Source of the DNA: Girardinichthys multiradiatus
Taxonomy: Eukaryota > Chordata > Actinopteri > Cyprinodontiformes > Goodeidae
DNA length: 64,000 nt
Reading direction: 5' to 3'
Assembly (NCBI RefSeq): GCF_021462225.1
Contig: NC_061816.1
Location: 10,441,390 to 10,505,389, forward strand
The translations under genes were made by a program, and so were the position numbers. Within the stretch, counting starts at the first letter, position 1, and each line of letters starts with the position of its first letter. Below are positions 54,116-64,000 of the stretch, one piece after another. The notes under the pieces are model-generated. The model had not been told where the DNA came from. It was given only the letters and a program-made list of their open reading frames with translations, and ran no database searches.

Positions 54116-55258
54116 TAAAATAAACTACTGAGTGTTAGAGTTTGGCCATTTTAGAATGGGCTATATGTAGGGGTACGAAGTAAAATAATAAACTGATAAA
54201 GTGTGTCCATCTAGAGCCCACTGGTGGCCATCGTTGTACTAAAAACCACAAGGATTGGGGGTACCTCTCTCTGTCAGACTGATTATAATCACTGGAAAAG
54301 AGAAGGGGTCACACAGGTAGCAGAAATGGAGGGTGTGTTTGCACTTCAACCATAACTGAGCCGGTTTAGGCTAAACCTGATTCCCCCTTACTCCAACCAA
54401 CAGGGAGGGAAGAAGATGGAGGTAAAAAATATTGGGGAGTGTTGTTTCCTGTTGCATTGTGTGAAAGGTGGGTAACTTTAAAATGGGCTAAGTCAATTTC
54501 TTAAAAAAAATGTGGTTAATCAAATCTAATTTGTGCTTAAACAAAGAGTCACATGGAACCAGGTGGTTTGGATGCCTTTTATGACAGGATTTAATAACTT
54601 TTTATTTTATTCACTGTGGTTATCTGATAGTTTTAGACATTTAAGTGACCAAAATACATCTGGCATCTTTATTTCATACTCAATACAAGCAGAATAGCCA
54701 TATGGGTAGAAATGTTGGACTGAGTCCCATTATCCCCAAACCAATGGCCTTCTTACTACTTCTCTTTAAGCCCAAGCCAAACTCAATATAGTCCCTTGAC
54801 TCCCTTTAACCTCTTAACTCCTCTTGTTCTCCTGTCTTGCTCTTGAACTCTCCATTGCCATCTTGTCACTTTTTATTTCATCACCAAAAGCAACCACTTC
54901 ATCTTATTGTCCAGCTGCTGCGATCTGCCTCTTTCTTCCCTGTGATGAGGGTCAGCAGGTCAGCTGGGGAGCTTGTCATTAGCTGGGACTGTGTATGTAT
55001 ATGTGTTTAAAGTGTAGTCCAGATCGCAGGTGGAGACAAGATAATAGGAGCCTTTAATGGTCAGTGTGAGAAAGCTCGAGAATTTAAAGTAAAAATATGC
55101 AGGTGGGAGGACAGAAGTTTACATCCTTTTTGTTGCTGCTGGCAAACCTCTGGTTGGAAGAGCTCATTTAAATGTGCTGCTTGCATTTAAAGCATATATA
55201 CATGTTTAGTAGGGTGCAGGCTGGGGCCACAGGCTTAATGGTAATTTGCTTTTTTTTA
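54116..55258. other. No gene seen
   Basis: AT-rich to mixed sequence. No frame, RNA gene or element was recognised. Confidence 0.35.
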
Positions 55259-55330
55259 TTCCAAAAACCAGTTTGGATGTGTGTTGGGTGTCATCTTCCT
55301 GCTGTAACATGTTTCAAACATGTTGGTTTA

Positions 55331-56600
55331 CAGGGGTTGGACAATGAAACTGAAACATGTGTCATTTTAGTGTGGGAGGTTTCATGGCTAAATTGGCCCA
55401 GCCTGGTAGCCAGTCTTCATTGATTGCACATTGCACCAGTAAGAGCAGAGTGTGAAGGTTCAATTAGCAGGGTAAGAGCACAGTTTTGCTCAAAATATTG
55501 AAATGCACACAACATTATGGGTGACATACCAGAGTTCAAAAGAGGACAAATTGTTGGTGCACGTCTTGCTGGCGCATCTGTGACCAAGACAGCAAGTCTT
55601 TGTGATGTATCAAGAGCCACGGTATCCAGGGTAATGTCAGCATACCACCAAGAAGGACAAACCACATCCAACAGGATTAACTGTGGACGCAAGAGGAAGC
55701 TGTCTGAAAGGGATGTTCGGGTGCTAACCTGGATTGTACCCAAAAAACATAAAACCACGGCTGCCCAAATCACGGCAGAATTAAATGTGCACCTCAACTC
55801 TCCTGTTTCCACCAGAACTGTCCGTCAGGAGCTCCACAGGGTCAATATACACGGCCAGGCTGCTATAGCCAAACCTTTGGTCACTCATGTCAATGCCAAA
55901 CGTCGGTTTCAATGATGCAAGGAGCGCAAATCTTGGGCTGTGGACAATGTGAAACATGTATTGTTCTCTGATGAGTCCACCTTTACTGTTTTCTCCACAT
56001 CCGGGAGAGTTACGGTGTGGAGAAGCCCCAAAGAAGCGTACCACCCAGACTGTTGCATGCCCAGAGTGAAGCATGGGGGTGGATCAGTGATGGTTTGGGC
56101 TGCCATATCATGGCATTCCCTTGGCCCAATACTTGTGCTAGATGGGCGCGTCACTGCCAAGGACTACCGAACCATTCTTGAGGACCATGTGCATCCAATG
56201 GTTCAAACATTGTATCCTGAAGGCGGTGCCGTGTATCAGGATGACAATGCACCAATAGACACAGCAAGACTGGTGAAAGATTGGTTTGATGAACATGAAA
56301 GTGAAGTTGAACATCTCCCATGGCCTGCACAGTCACCAGATCTAAATATTATTGAGCCACTTTGGGGTGTTTTGGAGGAGCGAGTCAGGAAACGTTTTCT
56401 TCCACCAGTATCACGTAGTGACCTGGCCACTATCCTGCAAGAAGAATGGCTTAAAATCCCTCTGACCACTGTGTAGGACTTGTATATGTCATTTCCAAGA
56501 TGAATTGACGCTGTATTGGCCGGAAAAGGAGGCCCTACACCATACTAATAAATTATTGTGGTCTAAAACCAGGTGTTTCCGTTTCATTGTCCAACCCCTG
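55331..56600 (+). mobile_element. Incomer-type (DD36E) element, copy 2, 1270 bp
   Basis: Same ends and length as copy 1, with TA at 55329-55330 and 56601-56602. Both ends read CAGGGGTTGGACAATGAAAC when oriented, whereas copy 1's right end has GAGACAATG, so copy 2 has the better-matched ends. The gene inside is dead. Confidence 0.93.
55517..56548 (+). pseudogene. Incomer transposase with two nonsense codons
   Basis: Aligns without gaps to the intact 343-aa gene at 25320. Codon 133 is TGA (TGG in copy 1; 55913-55915) and codon 320 is TAG (CAG in copy 1; 56474-56476). Both are single transitions. The catalytic SDES, YQDDNAP and SPDLNIIEPLW blocks remain; copy 2 has the common QDDNAP form and D for H in APID. 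Late changes include the C-terminal arginine/alanine region. The remaining open pieces are 55517-55915 and 55940-56476. Confidence 0.93.
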
Positions 56601-56860
56601 TATAAATCCATCCACTCTTCATGGTGCTACCACCACCACGCTTGACAGTTGTTGCAGTGTTTTGTGGTGTGAAAGCTTTATTATGCTGCTTTAAAATATA
56701 TTGTCATAAAGCTTTAAACAGCTTAGTCTTAGCTCACCTGACTGTAAAATGTTTTTTCATTCGGCTTGTCCATGTTAGCATTAACTTGTAGATTTGGTGC
56801 AGGTTCATTCTTGGCCACCGCCACCATGTTAATGTTGAACTCGCTTGCGTTATATAAGAA

Positions 56861-57790
56861 ATGTGGGGCTGTGGCTCACATTTTGTGTTTCACCCAAAAA
56901 CTTTCAACCCAACTTCTAGTATTTTTCTATAAAGGTTTTCATTGGGTTCTGTCTCTTAAAGAGATAGTACAGTAAAATAATTAAACTTTGCTTTGCAAGT
57001 TAACAAATTGACAAAATGAATAGGGGATAAGGTACTTTGTTCCCCCAATCTACAAAGTCTGGCCAATACAAAAAGTATTCTCCAAATTATACATGTAGCC
57101 AAATGTCTGATAAATACTTAATATAAATCATTGTTTTGAAAAATTTGATAGAGATGGAGATGTCATCTGGCCCACTGGTCCTGATCCCCTTCATTAATAT
57201 GGGATGCTGACTACAAATAACACCAGGTCTTGATATTCTGTATTAACATTAGGGTAGGTCTTTTTGGAAAGTCCAAACCAACACTAAGCACCTCATTTAG
57301 AAAGAGCTATTCCGTTTAAATGTGCACTTCTGTGCAAATAGTGTTAGGCTTTTCCTTTCTGATGCTTCTATGCTGACCAGCTGTTCTCTTTCTGTTTATC
57401 CCTCAGAGAAACAATAGGAACTAATGTCAGACTGCTGATGCTGTGGGGTTGTGATCCATCCAGCTGAATCCAGAGAAGTCCACCAGCCTCTTTACCTACT
57501 CTGCTCTTTTCCTGTTTGCTCACTGTTGGTTCTCCTATCTTTACCTGCATGTTTGACCAAATGAATTGAATAGACTTATGGGAAAGGGTTGGGTTGAAGA
57601 TGAATTATTGTGCAAGCTGATTGTGAAGAGTTTTGTGTTTATGCTGAATACTCTTGGTTTTTTGAGTAATGAACGTCTGTGGGTTGACTGAGTTGCTCCT
57701 TTTGTGTTTCCTGTTAATGAGAGCTACGTAGCGTGTGGTGCTGCCGCTGCTATTTGTTTAGGTGCTGCTGTTCTGTGCCTCTGTATTTAC

Positions 57791-57826
<36 letters not shown>

Positions 57827-58615
57827 TTTGGTCACTGCTGTTTGTTCAGCTTCCTCTCAGTCCTGGAGGTTGTCTCCAGGAGATGAGTAAAATACTTTTT
57901 GTGTGTATGTTTGCCTGGGGCAATAGGAGCTAATGTAAACAGGTGTTTGTCTCGTTTCCAGGTGGAGTTGGTTGAATGAATGCAGTGATGCAGGGCAGAG
58001 TCCTTTCTGCTCCGGTTTTGCCATCTTAGTAACTGTCAACATAAAAAGAGATCTAAATGATTAAATGTCCTTATATTTTGTTTGCAAGAATCAGGAACCT
58101 AAGGCCTTCATGACTTGTAAAAGTTTTCTTTTGAACTTGTACAGCTTTTCCCCCCCATGCTAAGCATGCTAGGTCATTGTTCTCCCCAAAAACTGGAAGA
58201 AAGTAGGTTAACATTAGTGATAGGATAGGTTAAAAAACATCTTTCTAAAGTAGATAAATAGCATGTGAAAGTGGAAACAGGAAAGATGCATCATCTCACC
58301 ACTCATATTTACAGTATTTAGGGGCCATTATCAGACTGTTATCCAATGATAAGATAGGGTAAAATATCCCACTGTTTCACGATGATGATGATGTTTAAAG
58401 AAGCATTTAAAGCTGAAACGTATTACATTATATTGTTGTAATCTAATTTGTTACAGAAGATGAAAAAACCATAAACTGTACCAAATGCTTTCGAGAGAGT
58501 AACATGAGATATAAGTCATGATGTTCTGCTCAGCTAGATTTGAAATTATTAACGATCTGTGTTGTTCCACCCAGAGCAAATCTCTGGATTTAGGTGCATC
58601 CAACTGTAGCCATAC
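56861..58615. other. No gene seen; (TG)n at 57794-57825
   Basis: Contains a clean TG microsatellite at 57794-57825. Short frames around it arise from the repeat. No other structure was recognised. Confidence 0.4.
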
Positions 58616-58617
58616 TA

Positions 58618-59805
58618 CAGGTCCTTCTCAAAATATTAGCATATTGTGATAAAGTTCATTATTTTCCATAATGTCATGATGAAAATTTAACATTCATATA
58701 TTTTAGATTCATTGCACACTAACTGAAATATTTCAGGTCTTTTATTGTCTTAATACGGATGATTTTGGCATACAGCTCATGAAAACCCAAAATTCCTATC
58801 TCACAAAATTAGCATATCATTAAAAGGGTCTCTAAACGAGCTATGAACCTAATCATCTGAATCAACGAGTTAACTCTAAACACCTGCAAAAGATTCCTGA
58901 GGCATTTAAAACTCCCAGCCTGGTTCATCACTCAAAACCCCAATCATGGGTAAGACTGCCGACCTGACTGCTGTCCAGAAGGCCACTATTGACACCCTCA
59001 AGCAAGAGGGTAAGACACAGAAAGACATTTCTGAACGAATAGGCTGTTCCCAGAGTGCTGTATCAAGGCACCTCAGTGGGAAGTCTGTGGGAAGGAAAAA
59101 GTGTGGCAGAAAACGCTGCACAACGAGAAGAGGTGACCGGACCCTGAGGAAGATTGTGGAGAAGGGCCGATTCTAGACCTTGGGGGACCTGCGGAAGCAG
59201 TGGACTGAGTCTGGAGTAGAAACATCCAGAGCCACCGTGCACAGGCGTGTGCAGGAAATGGGCTACAGGTGCCGCACTCCCCAGGTCAAGCCACTTTTGA
59301 ACCAGAAACAGCGGCAGAAGCGCCTGACCTGGGCTACAGAGAAGCAGCACTGGACTGTTGCTCAGTGGTCCAAAGTACTTTTTTCGGATGAAAGCAAATT
59401 CTGCATGTCATTCGGAAATCAAGGTGCCAGAGTCTGGAGGAAGACTGGGGAGAAGGAAATGCCAGAATGCCAGAAGTCCAGTGTCAAGTACCCACAGTCA
59501 GTGATGGTCTGGGGTGCCGTGTCAGCTGCTGGTGTTGGTCCACTGTGTTTTATCAAGGGCAGGGTCAATGCAGCTAGCTATCAGGAGATTTTGGAGCACT
59601 TCATGCTTCCATCTGCTGAAAAGCTTTATGGAGATGAAGATTTCATTGTTCAGCACGACCTGGCACCTGCTCACAGTGCCAAAACCACTGGTAAATGGTT
59701 TACTGACCATGATATCACTGTGCTCAATTTGCCTGCCAACTCACTTGACCTGAACCCCATAGAGAATCTGTGGGATATTGTGAAGAGAACGTTGAGAGAC
59801 TCAAG
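58618..59805 (+). mobile_element. Tc1 DD34E element, copy 3, right end lost
   Basis: Left end CAGGTCCTTCTCAAAATATT with TA at 58616-58617, near-identical to copies 1 and 2. The match stops abruptly at 59805, within the transposase gene just after the RTLRDSR codons, and the right inverted repeat is absent. With one end missing it should not be mobile. Confidence 0.93.
58946..59805 (+). pseudogene. Tc1 DD34E transposase, nonsense at codon 77 and 3' truncation
   Basis: Starts MGKTADLTAV. Codon 77 is TAG where the intact copy has CAG (59174-59176). After it the same frame stays open through D (LFSDES), D (QHDLAPAH) and E (DLNPIENLW) to DSR, then runs into unrelated sequence and stops at 59879-59881. 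It has SLDLN like copy 1, so copies 1 and 3 share changes not in copy 2. Confidence 0.92.
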
Positions 59806-60190
59806 GGGTGTTGTCCTGCTAAAAAATGAACTGTCACCTCAGTCTGAGGTCAAGAGTGCTCTGGAGCAGGTTTTCATCTAGGGTGTCTCACATCCTGTAC
59901 GTTGCTCAGCTTTTCCTCAATCCTGACTAGTCTATAATGTTGCCACACACCATGCTTCATAGTAGAGATGGTATTGGCCTGGTGATGAGCGGTGCCTGGT
60001 TTCCTCCAGACATGACGCTTGGCATTCACACCAAAGAGTTCAATCTTTCTCTCACCAGACCAGAGAACTTTGGTTTCTCATGGTCTGAGAGTCTTTCATG
60101 TCCCTTTTGGAGAACTCCTGACTGGCTGTGATGTGCCTTTTATCAAGGAGTGACTTTCCTCTGGCCACTCTACCATACAGGCTTAATTAT
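59806..60190 (-). repeat. Fragment of a different Tc1-like family
   Basis: On the minus strand, translated pieces read KIELFGVNAKRHVWRKPGT and HHQANTI followed by a KHG block, upstream of which RMKDSQTMRNQ-like sequence is seen. At 59810-59880 lies the gtctgaggtcaagagtgctctgg block of the same family. This is the region between the first and second aspartates of a common fish Tc1 transposase. It is directly fused to truncated copy 3 in opposite orientation. Confidence 0.8.
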
Positions 60191-60884
60191 AAGCTGCAGG
60201 TATTGGTAACAGAAGACCCAAAGATCTGACCAAAATCAAAAAATAAATGTGATTATTTGCTAAATTGTCTATGGTGTGGAGAGACAAGAGTGGTTCAAAG
60301 GTCAGAGTTCAACAGTTTAGCTAATTGTCTTTTGAGGAAAACAAATAAAATAAAAATGGAAATGCCCAATCATGTAAGACTTTTCCAGAGGACTGGATAA
60401 CTGTTAATGGTGGTGATTTGGTCAGAATATGTGGGGTAGTTTACATGCACACTGAATAGAAAATCAGAGTAATATTGTGGATCTGAACCGTGGGTCACAA
60501 GCCTCAGACTGGGCTGGTTTCCTTTAACATTTCGCTGCACTACCACACCTGCACCAAGTGGTTTAATGACATCCTCAGCAAGCCACCAAGTTCAGGGTTT
60601 TACTAATTATCTGAATGAGGTATTGATTTAAAAAGCCACAGGAGTCTCAGATCCCCTGATCTAAAGCCATTTGATTGAAGTAAGTTTTAACTTAAAAAAC
60701 AAAGCCATTTTGTTTGGAGTTAATTTATGTCTATGAACTAAATATTGTTTGACACTTCATGAGAAAAACAGTCAAGAATTGACATTCAGCTGTAAATTAT
60801 TTTCAGATTGATTACTTTATCTTGTCCTTTTTTTTTTCTCTGTACATTATCTATAGATGTCAAACAGACTTGGTGATAGCACAA
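60191..60884. other. No gene seen
   Basis: AT-rich sequence with no recognised feature. Confidence 0.4.
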
Positions 60885-61090
60885 TGCCAGCAACTGGCTG
60901 GTTGGCGCAGTAAAAAAGTCACTGTGCTTTGGATCCAATGGTCATGGGTTCAAACCTTGGGTACGGCAACTCCAGTGATTAACTTCTACAGTCAAGTGTT
61001 TGAAATTACTATGCTATGGCAAGGGGGAGCCAGGACGACAAGTCAAGGGTGGGGAGCTATTATTATCCCCTCCAGTTAGGCACTTGGTGT
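60885..61090 (+). repeat. tRNA-derived SINE-like repeat
   Basis: A tRNA-like head with an A-box-like tggctggttggcgcagtaa and a B-box-like gggttcaaacctt about 45 bp later, followed by a non-tRNA body. The fold is poor, so it is not a working tRNA. Different from the SINE at 29183. Confidence 0.45.
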
Positions 61091-62662
61091 GAGGTAAGAC
61101 TTGACCAAGACTTAAAGATCTTCCTGGTTTTCTGAATGTTGAGAAGATCATGACTGACTATAGACCTAAAGTGTAGAAGAAAGTGGTGTCTGGGTTAGAT
61201 AATGTAGCTCACTGACTTGTCGTCATGGCTGATAATGCCACTAAAGCATTTTTTTACATGTGTCATAGACATATTGAGCAAACAATATTAGGCAAACAAT
61301 ATTAGACCCGAGGCAGAGTCACTGTGTTCAGCCATGCTAGCTACTTGTGCAAACCATGCTGCATTATTCTGCTCATACAATGCAACATCACACTAGTAAT
61401 TATCAAAAAGGGGTAGGGCAATCAAAAATAAAGCCACTTATTGTTTATCTTTTCACACACATTGCTGAGCTGCCTGCCCCTCCCACTATTGGTGGCTTTC
61501 TCTGTGTCGCTGTCAAACCCCAGGGTTCATTCATGTCTATTATACTAACAAATTAAATGAAACTGAGAGCCTCATTGGCCTTCAATGTTAGAAACAGTCT
61601 GGGTTAGAATCATCCAGACAGTTGGGCAAGATGTAGGGCTGGCAGGAATAGAGCAGAGGCAGAGGGACACAAGTCACTGATAGGATAGGTTTAGATTTTA
61701 GCTACTGATGGATGTTACAGAGCTTGCTTTGTGTTTGTTGGACCTACTGATGGATACCTGGAGAGAAACAACATGAGGAGTCCATGGATGCCTTGTAAAC
61801 ATAGGTATGTTGATCCAACTAAAAGAGGGAGGGCCCTTAAAATGTTAAAGTGTTGGATGGTTCATGTTAGAAATAAGCTTGAATACATTGAGCTATCTAA
61901 ACATAAAATATGCTTGAATGTTTAAGCTTGAGCGGGAAATTTATTTTTCATACCACCTGTTTTGTTATGACGCAGCAGAGACTTTAAAAGTCACCCAGGT
62001 CATTTAAATATTGGCAGAACAAAATTACCTAATTGCATCCACTTGTAGATAATGTTTTTCACCTTTTCTGAAACTTCAATTTCAGACAGCGACATGTACC
62101 CTTGATTTGGTATGAAAAGGACACTTATTGGACACCACAACATTAAAATACTTCTTAACGAGATCAATAGTCTGACCAACTAAGCTCATTTACATTCATA
62201 CAGGACAGATTTGTAAAGTGCAAGACAAATAGTTAACCTGTCAACAGATTATTCCACATGAGCTGTGGATATCTGCAGCTCCTACAGAGCTACTTAAGAC
62301 CTGTATGCTGCTTCTCTAATAAATTATTTCCTTGCCTGTCTGGGTGGGTTTGCCATACTCTTTATCTGCCCGTCCCTGCTTGAAACTTCTCCACAACCTT
62401 CTCCTTGACTTATCTGCTGCCCTGCTTCAATGATGGAGTTTATCCAGCAACAAACCTCTGAAAGCAGAAACAGTACAGCTGCATTTATACTCAGAATAAA
62501 TGACACACTATTTACTAATTGTGGTACTAAAATACACAGAGCTAAGTCCAAATGTATGACAGGCTTGTTAAATTTGTTACAACAACATGTATTTGTTCCT
62601 TCCCCTTTACAATTAGGCAGTATAATGTGTTGGTCTATCTGTCATGTAAAATCTCAATAAAA
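61091..62662. other. No gene seen
   Basis: Mixed-composition unique-looking DNA. A direct repeat of gcaaacaatatta occurs near 61278-61302. No reading frame with a recognisable domain. Confidence 0.4.
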
Positions 62663-62664
62663 TA

Positions 62665-63983
62665 CAGTGCTGTGAAAAAGTATTACAGATTTTTGTCATT
62701 GTTTTGCTTTGTAGTCACCTTTAAATATTTCAGATCACCAACTACATTTTTATCTTGGGCAAAGATAACCTCGGTAAATCAAAACAGCATTTTTTAAATG
62801 CGTTCATTTACTGAGGGGAAAAAGGAATGTCCCCCTCAGTCAAATCATTAATTACATGTGATTAAAAAACATTTGTTCAAAAACAGCTTCATGCCAGGCC
62901 TGATTATTACCCGACCTACAGATATGATGAATAATTTAAGGAACATCTCTGAGGACTGAAAAATCTCAGAAATTAACACATTACCTTAAAAAAAATAATT
63001 GACATCTATCATTCTGGAAAAGATCACTAAGCCATTTTGAAGACTTTGGGATGGCTGCAAGCCAAAGAGAGCCATGATTCAGAGAAAACATGGAGCAGGG
63101 ATGAACTTTCCAAGGAGATGCCAGTTAACCAAAATTACTCCCAAGAGCTCGACAGTCTCAAAAGAACCCAGAACAACATTTAAAGCTCTGATGACATCAC
63201 TTGCCTCAGTTAAGGTCAGAGTTCATGATTGAACAAGAAAAAGAGTATGAGCCAAAAATGGCCTCCATGGGAAAGTTCTGAATCCAAAGCCACTGCTGAC
63301 CCAAAAAGAACATAAAGGCCCAACTCACATTAGCCAACGAATATGTTGATGATCCTCAAGACTTTTAGAACACCACTGTGTGGACTGAAGAGACAAAAGT
63401 GGACCTATTAGGAAGGTGTGGGTCATGTTAAGCTGACCCAGAACTAATGCAGCATTTCAGAAACAGACCTTTAGTCAACATGGTGGTGGTAGTGTGAGTG
63501 TTAGGGGCTACTTTGCTTCCTCAAGACCTGGACGAATTGCCATATTTGAGGGAATCATAAATTTTGCTCTCTACCAGAAAATCCTGCAGCTGAACAATGA
63601 TCCAAAGCACAGTTGCAAGTCAACATCTGAATAACTTAGAAAAAACAAAAGGAGGTGTTAGAGTGGCCTAGCCAAAGTCTGAACTTCAGACCTCAAATTT
63701 TAGCATAGGAGAGTGGGCCAAAATTCCTGTGAGGTAATGTTAAAAGCGCATTGCCAGTTAACACAAAGTTGGGATTGCTTTTTTCCCTTAATGAGTGAAA
63801 GCATAATTTGAAAACTACTTTTTATATTTACTCAGGTTACGTTTATCCCATATTACTTTTTGTTGGATTTATGTGAGACGAAAAACCAGAAACAAAAGAA
63901 ATCTGTAAGGAGGCAAATGCATATGCACAACTACTGTACAAAAAACATAGTTCAACAGGTATAAATACTGTGGCAAAGCACTG
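62665..63983 (+). repeat. Tc1-like relic with both ends (CAGTGCTGTG family), 1319 bp
   Basis: The left end CAGTGCTGTGAAAAAGTATT and the complement of the right end CAGTGCTTTGCCACAGTATT are inverted, with TA at 62663-62664 and 63984-63985. Plus-strand transposase blocks appear in order: gacatctatcattctgg (helix-turn-helix), ccaaagccactgctgaccc, tgtggactgaagagacaaaagtgg (first aspartate), catggtggtggtagtgtgag, caatgatccaaagcacag (second aspartate) and tggcctagccaaagtctgaac (glutamate region). Numerous stops and deletions. It is the most complete member of the old family that also occurs at 3975, 13474, 15962, 30640 and 43200. Confidence 0.82.
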
Positions 63984-64000
63984 TATGTAAACTAAGACTT

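Larger units (their letters stand above)
55260..56860 (-). repeat. Possible Tc1-like relic interrupted by Incomer copy 2
   Basis: On the left, 55260-55328 has a gggtgtcatcttcctgctg block. On the right, 56603-56650 has catggtgctaccaccaccacgcttgacag, and 56800-56840 a further match. These are consecutive parts of a remembered Tc1 transposase in reverse. The match is weak. Confidence 0.4.

Noticed and set aside
59806..59881. C-terminal tail of the frame 59180-59881 as part of the transposase
   Set aside because: After 59805 the sequence is an unrelated Tc1 relic; the tail is read-through.

Overview
This window looks like nuclear DNA from a teleost fish. It is AT-rich, holds no complete host gene that I can recognise, and is packed with fish-type mobile DNA: several Tc1-like families, Rex3-type LINEs, a hAT-like non-autonomous family, a Ty3/Gypsy integrase remnant, a probable solo LTR, tRNA-derived SINE-like pieces and (AT)n/(CA)n tracts. 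The strings used as universal fish Rex3 PCR primers, as I remember them, occur inside the LINE copies. The species cannot be named from the sequence.

Layout. 1-5.7 kb: AT-rich DNA with a Rex3 5' fragment (-) and two Tc1-like relics. 5.7-7.3 kb: Tc1 element 1 (-, 1610 bp). 7.3-12.6 kb: small MITE-like pieces and a Gypsy integrase remnant. 12.6-15.6 kb: unique-looking DNA, perhaps with conserved non-coding elements. 16.0-19.9 kb: an old Tc1 relic holding a 950-bp hAT-like element (perfect 8-bp TSD) and a Rex3 copy flanked by an identical 96-bp duplication. 21.7-25.0 kb: two more Tc1 relics, one with a LINE fragment. 25.0-27.5 kb: a second hAT-like copy containing an intact DD36E (Incomer-type) element. 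28.6-29.3 kb: solo-LTR candidate and SINE. 30.6-38.8 kb: an old Tc1 relic split by a 7680-bp TA-flanked element with CACTCAAAAAA ends. That element carries spliced exons resembling the multicopy fish SAMD3-like protein family, and it has itself received an intact 1610-bp Tc1 element (334-aa transposase) and a fold-back element that contains a further Rex3. 39-51 kb: mostly unique DNA, several Tc1 relics and one candidate micro-exon. 51.3-54.0 kb: a Rex3 insertion whose two halves face opposite ways, as expected from twin priming. 55.3-56.6 kb: a second, dead Incomer. 58.6-60.2 kb: a third 1610-family Tc1 copy, truncated and fused to a different Tc1 relic. 62.7-64.0 kb: a Tc1 relic with both ends.

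How they relate. The elements parasitise one another and do not form a pathway. Nesting gives relative ages: the Tc1 relics are oldest, then the hAT-like and 7.68-kb elements, then Rex3, Incomer and the 1610-bp Tc1 family. Two transposase genes are still open and keep the catalytic triad (25320-26351 and 34290-35294); the other copies carry nonsense codons, frameshifts or truncations. The observation most worth following is the 7.68-kb element carrying SAMD3-like exons. Family names rest on memory of the families, since no database search could be run.
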